Part shown: piece after piece, positions 18,470 through 26,623 of the stretch
Position numbering within the stretch: position 1 is the stretch's first letter
Layout: every line of letters begins with the position of its first letter
Source of the DNA: Deltaproteobacteria bacterium
Lineage (GTDB): Bacteria; Desulfobacterota; DSM-4660; Desulfatiglandales; HGW-15
Assembly (NCBI GenBank): GCA_019313825.1
Contig: JAFDAM010000016.1
Location: forward strand, 1-36,918
Length of the DNA: 36,918 nt
Reading direction: 5' to 3'
Notes under the pieces: generated by a model
What the model was told of the DNA's origin: nothing
The model's input: the letters and a program-made list of their open reading frames with translations, nothing else
Database searches by the model: none
Translations under genes and position numbers: made by a program

Positions 18470-20677
18470 TTGAGTCCACAAGCAAAAGGAAAAAAGGGTT
18501 CAAAGAAGGATACAGCGCCCATCAGAAAGGAGATAAAGGCTATCATCTTTTTTCTTGTTGCCTTTATCCTGGGTGTAAGTCTCTTCACATACCATCCTGA
18601 TGATAAGCTGTTCTGGAACGTCACAGGTCATATCGGAAATGTCCATAATCTTTTCGGCACGGTGGGTTCCCATCTTGCAGGCGGTATATTCTTTCTTTTG
18701 GGATTTTCCTCCTTCTGGCTGGTTGTCATCTTTTTTATCATGGCAATCCTCTCCTTTAGAGGCCGGACCCTCTTGCCTCCCATCAGGAGTGTTATAGCCA
18801 TCCTGTGCCTGGTTGTCTCTTTTTCCGGGCTTATTCATATTCATCTGCAACTACCGGAGACGGTCACCTACCGGGGGGGAAGTGTTATAGGCGGCGGCCT
18901 GGTGGGACTTCATGTCTCGGTCTTTATGAAAGGGTTTCTGAACTATTTTGGGGCTTATGTGTTTCTTCTGGCAATATTTATCATCTGCTTTATGATCTGC
19001 ACCCACATCACTTTAGGGCAGGTCTTTTCCAGGATCTTGTTATGGTTTTCAGGTATTACGAGACGCGTAAGGGAATTTTACACTAAAAAAAGGGAAAAGA
19101 GACGGAAGGGTAGGGTCAGGAAAAAGGCCCTAAAAACAGAGAGGCTAAAACGGAAACGAAAGGTCACAATCGTTGAACCACGCAAGGAGCCCACAAAAAA
19201 GCCGGAACAGGAATCTTTCGCGTTCATGCACGTTGAGGGTGATTTTAAGCTCCCACCCTTAGATCTGCTGGATGAACCTCCGGAGGAGAAATGGGCGGAG
19301 ATCCAGAGGGAGAGTCTGGAGATGAATGCCAGGCGTCTGGAGAAGAAACTTGGTGACTTCGGTGTGGATGGAGAGGTGACTGAGATCCTGCCGGGCCCGG
19401 TCATCACCATGTATGAGTTCAAGCCCGCGCCCGGCATTAAGATAAGCAAGGTGGCCGGTCTGTCAGACGATCTCACTTTGGCCCTGAGGGCGCCCAGTGT
19501 CCGCATTGTAGCTCCTATTCCCGGAAAAGCGGCCATAGGTATAGAGATAGCCAATAACAAGAGGGAGCACGTGTACCTTCAGGAGGTCCTTTCTAGCCAG
19601 GACTATAGTGATTCCAAATATAATATGACCATAGCGTTAGGCAAGGATATTACTGGAGCGCCCGTCATTGCGGACCTGACAAAGATGCCCCATCTGTTGG
19701 TGGCAGGCGCCACAGGGACAGGGAAGAGTGTTTTACTGAACGCCATGATCAACAGCATCCTGTTTAAGGTCTCGCCCGATATAGTCCGGTTTGTGATGAT
19801 CGATCCCAAAAGGATAGAGCTTTCCGCTTATAAGGATATCCCGCATCTGCTTCATCCGGTTGTAACAGAGCCCAAGGAGGCAACAAGGGCGCTACGGTGG
19901 GCCGTGGAGGAGATGGAGAGGCGTTATATGCTCTTATCGGACAGGGGGGTCAGAAATATCGAGGCGTATAACCGCAAAGTGATGAAAGAGAAAAAAGCGG
20001 CGGATGATGATAACCCGGACGTTATTGGTAAAAGCCTCCCCTATATCATACTCATCATTGATGAGCTGGCTGACCTGATGATGCTGTCCTCCAGAGGTGT
20101 GGAAGAGGCCATCACCCGTCTGGCCCAGATGGCCCGGGCCGCGGGTATCCATCTCATCATCGCCACACAGCGGCCTTCCGTGGACGTGCTTACCGGAATA
20201 ATCAAGGCCAATTTCCCGACCCGAATATCCTTTCAGGTCTCGTCAAAGGTCGATTCAAGAACTATCCTGGATGCTATGGGCGCGGAACAGCTCCTAGGGG
20301 AAGGGGACATGCTCTTCATGCCGCCGGGCGTCAGCCGGCTGACGAGGATCCATGGGGCCTATATATCCGAGGAAGAGGTAAAAAAGGTGACTGATTTCCT
20401 TCGCGGGCAGATGAAACCGGACTATGATACCGCCATATTGGACGAGATAGCAAAGGATGATGAACTGGAAGAAGATGAAATCGAAATGGACGAGAAATAT
20501 GATAAGGCCGTGGATCTGGTCATTCAGACCGGTCAGGCGTCCATCTCCATGTTACAGCGAAGGCTGAGGGTAGGGTATAACAGGGCGGCTCGTATGATCG
20601 AAGTCATGGAGAAAGAGGGGATAGTAGGCCCCTCCGATGGTGTCAGAGCCAGGGAGGTGCTGGGGAGAAGGCAGTGA
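18470..20677 (+). CDS. ftsK: DNA translocase FtsK/SpoIIIE
   Basis: N-terminal TM segments; AGATGTGKSVLLNAMI (Walker A), IIDELADLMM (Walker B), C-terminal gamma winged helix ASISMLQRRLRVGYNRAARMIEVMEKEG. Confidence 0.96.
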   Translation: MSPQAKGKKGSKKDTAPIRKEIKAIIFFLVAFILGVSLFTYHPDDKLFWNVTGHIGNVHNLFGTVGSHLAGGIFFLLGFSSFWLVVIFFIMAILSFRGRTLLPPIRSVIAILCLVVSFSGLIHIHLQLPETVTYRGGSVIGGGLVGLHVSVFMKGFLNYFGAYVFLLAIFIICFMICTHITLGQVFSRILLWFSGITRRVREFYTKKREKRRKGRVRKKALKTERLKRKRKVTIVEPRKEPTKKPEQESFAFMHVEGDFKLPPLDLLDEPPEEKWAEIQRESLEMNARRLEKKLGDFGVDGEVTEILPGPVITMYEFKPAPGIKISKVAGLSDDLTLALRAPSVRIVAPIPGKAAIGIEIANNKREHVYLQEVLSSQDYSDSKYNMTIALGKDITGAPVIADLTKMPHLLVAGATGTGKSVLLNAMINSILFKVSPDIVRFVMIDPKRIELSAYKDIPHLLHPVVTEPKEATRALRWAVEEMERRYMLLSDRGVRNIEAYNRKVMKEKKAADDDNPDVIGKSLPYIILIIDELADLMMLSSRGVEEAITRLAQMARAAGIHLIIATQRPSVDVLTGIIKANFPTRISFQVSSKVDSRTILDAMGAEQLLGEGDMLFMPPGVSRLTRIHGAYISEEEVKKVTDFLRGQMKPDYDTAILDEIAKDDELEEDEIEMDEKYDKAVDLVIQTGQASISMLQRRLRVGYNRAARMIEVMEKEGIVGPSDGVRAREVLGRRQ

Positions 20678-20742
20678 TTCCACTTCTATTCTGACTTCTG
20701 TCTTCTCTTGTTACCATCAGAAATAACTCGAGAACAAAGGAG

Positions 20743-21429
20743 TTGCAGTATATCATGTTTAGGCCTGTATGTATCTTTTTCCTATGGTTATTTTTATTTC
20801 AATCCGGCCCTGTCCTGGCCGGTGACCAATTGTCGGAGATACTTAACGGCATCCGGGAGAGATATGGCAACTTACCGGGGCTTACCGTCACATATGACCG
20901 CGAGATCATAACCAGGTCCATGGCATTGCTTGGCGATCAGATGAAGACGGATCTGGCGACAGGAAGGATCAATTTCAAACCTCCTTATTATCTAATGATA
21001 CAACAGGAAACGCCAAAGCCGGAGACTGTCACCACGGACGGGGACACACTCTGGTGGTATATCCCTCAAAAGGGACTGGTCTACCGATACCCTTCAAATA
21101 GATTGGGAAAGGAATTACGGCTGCTGAGCGACATCTTTCGTGGACTAAGCGAGGTCGGAGACAGTTTTGATGTCATGCAGTCAACCCTTGATGTTAAACA
21201 GGGCTATCGACTTAAATTGATTCCCAATCCCCCATGGCAGGAGATAGATCATATCAATCTCTCTGTGGCCCGTGATAATTTTAGTATCCGGGTCGTGGAG
21301 ATCCATAACTATCTTGGAGGTATAACCAGATTCACGTTCGGGGATTTTTCCATGAAAGATGGATTCACGGACCGGTTTTTCAGGTTTGTGGTCCCTGACG
21401 GGGTCAGGGTTATAGAGGAAAACGGATAG
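20743..21429 (+). CDS. LolA-like outer-membrane lipoprotein carrier
   Basis: Signal peptide; LSEILNGIRERYGNLPGLTVTYDREI..., DTLWWYIPQKGLVYRYP, LKLIPNPPWQEIDHINLSV. Confidence 0.85.
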   Translation: MQYIMFRPVCIFFLWLFLFQSGPVLAGDQLSEILNGIRERYGNLPGLTVTYDREIITRSMALLGDQMKTDLATGRINFKPPYYLMIQQETPKPETVTTDGDTLWWYIPQKGLVYRYPSNRLGKELRLLSDIFRGLSEVGDSFDVMQSTLDVKQGYRLKLIPNPPWQEIDHINLSVARDNFSIRVVEIHNYLGGITRFTFGDFSMKDGFTDRFFRFVVPDGVRVIEENG

Positions 21430-21706
21430 CTTCTCCTAAATCCACCATCTAATTCCCACACCATCAATGTGGACAAAGGATTTTGGTCTGTCCCAGGGCA
21501 CCAGCAAGGAGATGTCTGCAAGTTGAGCCCGCGAAATCCCGCTCAAAAGCGGGGGCGCCTATCGAAGATCCCGCTGACTTGTGCGGGGGGAGCGATGACT
21601 GAGGCGTCAGCTCCTTTCAGTCGCGCATAGCGCATAGCGTCTTTATGTTTTACTCTATGCTCCATGCTCCACGCGGTTTTACACATACGCCGCAGGGAGG
21701 AGCCAT

Positions 21707-21760
21707 CGAAGGCAATCCCGCCAGGAGCGGGACAGATGATGCCTTGATGGTGAATCAGGG
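21707..21760. repeat. Dispersed repeat family B, copy 1
   Basis: CGAAGGCAATCCCGCCAGGAGCGGGACAGATGATGCCTTGATGGTGAATCAGGG matches 29519-29573. Confidence 0.8.
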
Positions 21761-21800
21761 CCAATGTCCTGTATTTCATTCCGGCCGATAATATAGGATA

Positions 21801-22028
21801 CTAGCCGCCCGTTTCGTCTCGTGGAGCGCCGTTTTCCAGCGCTGTAAAACTTTAGCTCTTTAAAACTGCAGGTGCTCAGCAATCTCTTTCCAGGGACGAA
21901 AAGCCTTATGAGTAGAGCGATAATTAAGTGCCACTCAGTCGGGCGGTTAGGCGTATATGTAGAGCAGAATTCTCCTTCCGGCACATTATTATGTCGGCTA
22001 GCCGCCCGACGGGCTCTGCAGACACGCC
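21801..22028. repeat. Complex inverted-repeat cluster in lolA / biotin-carrier intergenic region
   Basis: CTAGCCGCCCG (21801), GTCGGGCGGTTAG (21938), CTAGCCGCCCGAC (21998); GGCGTATATGTAGAGC (21950) / GCTCTGCAGACACGCC (22013). Confidence 0.65.
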
Positions 22029-22278
22029 GAATAAGGATCACTGAATCAAGTTCGTCCCTTCCAAGAGATCCCCGAGCACCTTCCTATGCATTTATATTTT
22101 CAAAGGATAGAATATTACCCAGCGATTAAACAAGTTCGACCCTTCAAATACCGCTTCAGCGGGACACGCCCCTTTCCAATCGTAATCTTGGGTTAATATA
22201 CCGTCTAAAAAAAATCGATTTTGGACAAGAGCGCCGGGAAATGTCTTAATGTCCAGGTCGTGGGGATCCCGAATAGTA

Positions 22279-22593
22279 TCAATCGACGATCCGCGCCAGC
22301 AGCTGGTCTTTTCGCACGCTGTCACCTATGGAGACGTTGATCTCTTCGATTCTGCCATCGATCTCGGCCTCCACTTCGATTAACATCTTCATGGCCTCGA
22401 GGACAAGGATCACCTGTCCGGTCGAAACTCGCTGACCCTTACGCACATTCACCTTGACTATGGCGCCGGAGATGATCGCCCGGGCCTCACACGGATCCGG
22501 TATCCCCTGAAAGCGTCTATCAGGATATCCCTCGGGAACCTCGGTCTCATAGAACGTGTCGTCTATGATGAGTTCTTGAAGTTTTGTTTGCAT
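22279..22593 (-). CDS. Biotin/lipoyl-attachment domain protein (biotin carboxyl carrier)
   Basis: Biotinylation motif VLEAMKM; C-terminal IEEINVSIGDSVRKDQLLARI. Confidence 0.9.
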   Translation of the reverse strand: MQTKLQELIIDDTFYETEVPEGYPDRRFQGIPDPCEARAIISGAIVKVNVRKGQRVSTGQVILVLEAMKMLIEVEAEIDGRIEEINVSIGDSVRKDQLLARIVD

Positions 22594-22602
22594 ATGCTTT
22601 CC

Positions 22603-24150
22603 CTAAACCGGCATATTGCCGTGGCGGCGTTTTATAACATTTGTCTTATAGTTCTTTGCCAATCTGAGGGCGGTTATCAATGTCTCCCTGGTCTCGCTTG
22701 GTTCAATGATCTGGTCCACATAACCCCGTGAAGCCGCGATATAGGGATTCGCGAATTTGTCCTCATACTTCTGAACCATCTTTTTCTTCATGGACTCTGG
22801 GTCATCACTTTCCGAGATCTCTTTTTTGAAAATGATACTGGCTGCTCCCTCCGGTCCCATCACCGCAATCTCCGTCGAGGGCCAGGCAATAACGAAATTG
22901 GCGCCCAGATGCCTGCTGCACATGGCTACGTATGCGCCTCCATATGCCTTACGCATGACTACCGTGAGCTTCGGCACGGTCGCCTCGCTATAGGCGTAGA
23001 GGAGCTTTGCCCCGTGTCTGATAATGCCTGAATGCTCCTGATCAATACCCGGAAGGTAGCCTGGAGTATCCACAAGCGTGAGAAGAGGGATATTAAAGGC
23101 GTCGCAGAATCTGATAAACCTCGCCGCCTTGTCCGACGCGTTTACGTCCAGCACCCCGGCAAGGAATTGAGGCTGGTTCGCGATGATCCCGACGGTTTTG
23201 CCGTCTATCCGCCCGAACCCGATCACGATGTTCCTGGCGTAGCGCTCCTGGACCTCGAGAAAATCGGATCCGTCTATTATACCCTTTATGATTCCCTTTA
23301 CGCAGTATGGCTTGGTGCGATCCGCCGGTATTACATCGGTGGAGTTGAGAGCATTTTTCGGTGGGATTATATCCTCCATCACCGGAGGCTTCTCCGAGCA
23401 GCTTAACGGCAGGAACGAAAGAAGCTTCCTGATCTGCTGAAAGGCCTCCTGTTCTGTCATGACATAAAAGTGCGCGTTACCCGTAATGCCGGAGTGGGTC
23501 TTGGCGCCGCCAAGCTCTTCAGCGCTGATCTCTTCGTCAAGGACGGTCTTTATCACCTGCGGGCCGGTGATGAACATATTCGATATCTTGTCCACCACGA
23601 ACACAAAGTCGGTGAGGGCAGGGGAATACACCGCACCGCCCGCGCAGGGTCCGAGTATTACCGAGATCTGTGGGACAACGCCGCTGAGCCGGGTGTTCCT
23701 GAAGAATATGTCGCCATAGCCGCAAAGTGAATCGACCCCTTCCTGGATCCTGGCACCCCCTGAATCGTTTATCCCTATGAGTGGCATGCCCATCTCTCCG
23801 GCGGAATCCATGGTCTTGACGATCTTGTCCGCGTGAGCTTTGCCCAGGGAACCTCCCACAACGGTAAAGTCCTGCGCATAAACCGCGACCGATCGACCGT
23901 TGACACGGCCGAAACCGGTTACAACGCCGTCACCCGCAAGCTGTTTGCCCTTCATGCCAAAGTCCTTTGCCGTATGTTCCACGAAAAGGTCGATCTCAAA
24001 GAATGAATCCCCGTCCAGGAGCGCATCAAGCCTTTCCCGGGCGTTCATCTTCCCTCTTTTCTTCTGTTTCTCAAGGGAGGCCTCTCCGCCGCCCTTCATG
24101 AGCCTTGAGGTCCGTGACAGGAACTCATTTATCTTTTCAATGATCGTCAT
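22603..24150 (-). CDS. Carboxyltransferase subunit (methylmalonyl-CoA decarboxylase alpha / transcarboxylase 12S / propionyl-CoA carboxylase beta type)
   Basis: SGGARIQEGVDSLCGYGDIFFRN, GPCAGGAVYSPALTDF, LVDTPGYLPGIDQEHSGIIRHGAKLLYAYSEATVPK, AYGGAYVAMCSRHL. Confidence 0.92.
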   Translation of the reverse strand: MTIIEKINEFLSRTSRLMKGGGEASLEKQKKRGKMNARERLDALLDGDSFFEIDLFVEHTAKDFGMKGKQLAGDGVVTGFGRVNGRSVAVYAQDFTVVGGSLGKAHADKIVKTMDSAGEMGMPLIGINDSGGARIQEGVDSLCGYGDIFFRNTRLSGVVPQISVILGPCAGGAVYSPALTDFVFVVDKISNMFITGPQVIKTVLDEEISAEELGGAKTHSGITGNAHFYVMTEQEAFQQIRKLLSFLPLSCSEKPPVMEDIIPPKNALNSTDVIPADRTKPYCVKGIIKGIIDGSDFLEVQERYARNIVIGFGRIDGKTVGIIANQPQFLAGVLDVNASDKAARFIRFCDAFNIPLLTLVDTPGYLPGIDQEHSGIIRHGAKLLYAYSEATVPKLTVVMRKAYGGAYVAMCSRHLGANFVIAWPSTEIAVMGPEGAASIIFKKEISESDDPESMKKKMVQKYEDKFANPYIAASRGYVDQIIEPSETRETLITALRLAKNYKTNVIKRRHGNMPV

Positions 24151-24249
24151 CCACGATTTCCTTTCGCAAATTTTTTAAAGGCGTGCGATGATAAAGAATA
24201 ATCTGTTAAATATCAAGAAAAAAGGTGGATTCCTCGTTTCTCCGGGGGA

Positions 24250-24822
24250 TTATCTCAATTCCACATTAAGGACATCCTGAGCCATTCTATTCGCAACTTC
24301 ATTAGTGTTTTTTTCGAAATCAGGCCTGAAGGAGAATGGGACAATGTATTTCCCGACAATAGTACATTGATTATAATTACCAACCTTGTCAAAAACACCC
24401 TTAAGATGGTCAGCATTTTCTTCATCCGGACCTCCGCATGTTGCAAGAAGTGCAATGTGTTTACCGTTAAGAAAAGATTTTCGTTCTTTAGGCGCTTGAC
24501 CCTTTGTCAGGCAATACTGTCGGTCAATTAGCGTCTTCATTTGAGATGAAAAATTCCAGAAGTAAAGGGGAGTGGCATAGACAATGACATCAGAAGCGAA
24601 CATCTTATCAAAAATAACAAGTGAGTCATCTTTTTGGACGCATGCAGGCTCCTCCATTACTTTTTTACATGAGCCACAGCCCAAACATCCATTGATCTCA
24701 TAGTCCGTGATATTTATGTGTTCAACCTCACAACTTTCACTAACCAGCTTCTCAAACAGTTTAAGTGCCTTTGAGGTGTTACCCTCTTTCCTGGGGCTGC
24801 CTAAAAGTGTCAGAATCTTCAT
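24250..24822 (-). CDS. Flavodoxin-fold NAD(P)H-dependent / iron-sulfur-flavoprotein-like oxidoreductase
   Basis: MKILTLLGSPRKEGNTSKAL, CLGCGSCKK, ATPLYFWNFSSQMKTLIDR. Confidence 0.88.
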   Translation of the reverse strand: MKILTLLGSPRKEGNTSKALKLFEKLVSESCEVEHINITDYEINGCLGCGSCKKVMEEPACVQKDDSLVIFDKMFASDVIVYATPLYFWNFSSQMKTLIDRQYCLTKGQAPKERKSFLNGKHIALLATCGGPDEENADHLKGVFDKVGNYNQCTIVGKYIVPFSFRPDFEKNTNEVANRMAQDVLNVELR

Positions 24823-24956
24823 ATTCTATCTCCTTTGTCGATAGGTTGTTGGCATTAATTGCAAAGTAAAAAAAATAATGAATGAAAAAATTTCAGACCT
24901 TACAGATCTAAGGTTTAGATCTATCCGACGGATTGCAGGCAAGTTTGCGGTAAACC

Positions 24957-24986
24957 CACAAACCCTGAACCCTGAACCCTGAACCA
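24957..24986. repeat. Short tandem CCCTGAA repeat
   Basis: aaaccctgaaccctgaaccctgaacc. Confidence 0.85.
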
Positions 24987-25297
24987 ATGAACGGTTACTG
25001 GAAGTATAGAGAAGCAAGTCTTGTGTGTCAAGCCCTTAGACGCTACAACATATAGCGGTTTTAGATTATTGTATGGTTTACGGATAAGGGGTAGGGCAAT
25101 GGAATGGGTATGTTCTTTGGAGTGTGTCAAAACTCATTTTTCAATGCCTGTTTTATATATAAATTATGGCATTTGTGGACATATATCTCATGTGATATAC
25201 TGTAAATATTCTATTTTGCCTTGATCTATAGAAATAACCCGGGACTATCATGCCTCTTGCGGTCTACGAGTCCGGCATTTAAGGAGGTCAACTATAT

Positions 25298-26413
25298 ATG
25301 GACTTGCAGGAAATCACTAATTCTCCAAATTTTCCGGTCGAGATCTTATCAAGTATCCAGCATCCTGTTATTGTGACTGACCTTGAAGGAGAGATCCTCT
25401 TTGCCAACCCCGTTATCCATAAAGTGTTGGGATATGATCCTGACGAACTAAAAGGCAAAAGCCTTTCCTTCCTTTTCACACCCGAGGACCTGACCTATCT
25501 CTACCCCAACCTACTTTTTCTGGCCCGGCAGAATAAGTCCTTTGAGGGCGAACTCATGCTAATGCGCAAAGACGGCAGCCGGTTTTTTGCATTCATGGTA
25601 CTTAGAGCCTGTGCTGATAAGGACCAGGGCAGGACTACAATTGTTTTCAGCATTCATGATATTGACAAATTGAAACAGATCGAAAAGGCATTCAGGGTAA
25701 ACAGCTTTGAAGATCTGGCAAAGGTAGCCGATGGCATAGCCCATGAAATTAGGAACCCGTTGGTTGGAATAGGCGGATTAGTAAACAGGCTTTACAAGTC
25801 ATGCAATGCCTTGCACGAACATGGAAAATATTATGACTTCATCATTGATAATCTCAACAGGATAGAGACACTGATAAAGAAGGTCGAATTCTTTGCCAGG
25901 CTTCCACAACCCCGCTTCAAAGTTGTGCCCATCAGGGAACTGATCAATAGCGCTGTGGAGCCATACCTTGGGCAGATAGAAAAGCGAAACGTTGATTTGA
26001 AAATCAGTATAGAAAAAAGCACCCTGTGCGTGGATGCAAGTCTTGTTGCCAGGGCTGTTTCGATTATTATTGAAAACACCTTGGACGCGCTTAGCGAAGG
26101 GGGGAGAATCAAGATCCACAGCGAGATGAAGGAGAACCAGTGCATAATATACATACGCGATACCGGCTCCGGGATTAAGCCTGAAGACATCCCATATATC
26201 TTCAATCCATTCTTCAGCACCAAGGCAGACGGGACAGGAATCGATCTTGCAGTGGTGAAGCGGATTTTGGAGAGTCATGGCGGCCACGTAGAAGTGAGAT
26301 CAGAACCTGGCAAAGGCACTACATTCTTTTTGACCTTTCCCTTGGAACGACGCCGCGCCATTCGCATATCTCGCCTGGAAGATGCGGTACAAGGGATGGC
26401 GACTAGTAAATAA
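25298..26413 (+). CDS. PAS-domain sensor histidine kinase
   Basis: aaggaggt RBS; PAS (IQHPVIVTDLEGEILFANPVIHKVLGYDPDELKGKSL), H-box GIAHEIRNPLVGIGG, HATPase IRDTGSGIKPEDIPYIFNPFFSTK. Confidence 0.93.
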   Translation: MDLQEITNSPNFPVEILSSIQHPVIVTDLEGEILFANPVIHKVLGYDPDELKGKSLSFLFTPEDLTYLYPNLLFLARQNKSFEGELMLMRKDGSRFFAFMVLRACADKDQGRTTIVFSIHDIDKLKQIEKAFRVNSFEDLAKVADGIAHEIRNPLVGIGGLVNRLYKSCNALHEHGKYYDFIIDNLNRIETLIKKVEFFARLPQPRFKVVPIRELINSAVEPYLGQIEKRNVDLKISIEKSTLCVDASLVARAVSIIIENTLDALSEGGRIKIHSEMKENQCIIYIRDTGSGIKPEDIPYIFNPFFSTKADGTGIDLAVVKRILESHGGHVEVRSEPGKGTTFFLTFPLERRRAIRISRLEDAVQGMATSK

Positions 26414-26497
26414 AGGGCCTTCAAATCACCTGTCTCGAACACCTTATGATTACAGTACTCGACATATAGATTGAGGAAAGGGCCTATCACCGCAGTC

Positions 26498-26519
26498 AGC
26501 ATTCAGCGGTCAGCGATCA
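26498..26519. repeat. Dispersed 22-bp repeat family C, copy 1
   Basis: AGCATTCAGCGGTCAGCGATCA; inverted near-copy at 33227-33248. Confidence 0.6.
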
Positions 26520-26623
26520 ACCAACCCCCTTGTAATTAAAAGTCTTTTGTCCCGCTTTAGCGGGACTGAAAGATGATAGCAGATAGGATGAATCCAAAAC
26601 AGGTATTTCTGGATAAACACTAA

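Noticed and set aside
21801-21952. Integron attC site (GTTAGGC at 21946-21952 with complementary CGGGCGG/CCGCCCG arms)
   Set aside because: The matching core on the other end reads GCTAGTA rather than GTTRRRY, and no integrase or cassette is visible.
21543-22041. Minus-strand ORFs 21543-21779 and 21679-22041 and plus ORF 21872-22129
   Set aside because: Intergenic repeats and inverted repeats explain them; no RBS or family motif. A decayed gene cannot be fully excluded.
24826-25130. Minus-strand ORFs with VQGSGF peptides
   Set aside because: They come from CCCTGAA tandem repeats and flanking intergenic sequence; no coding support.
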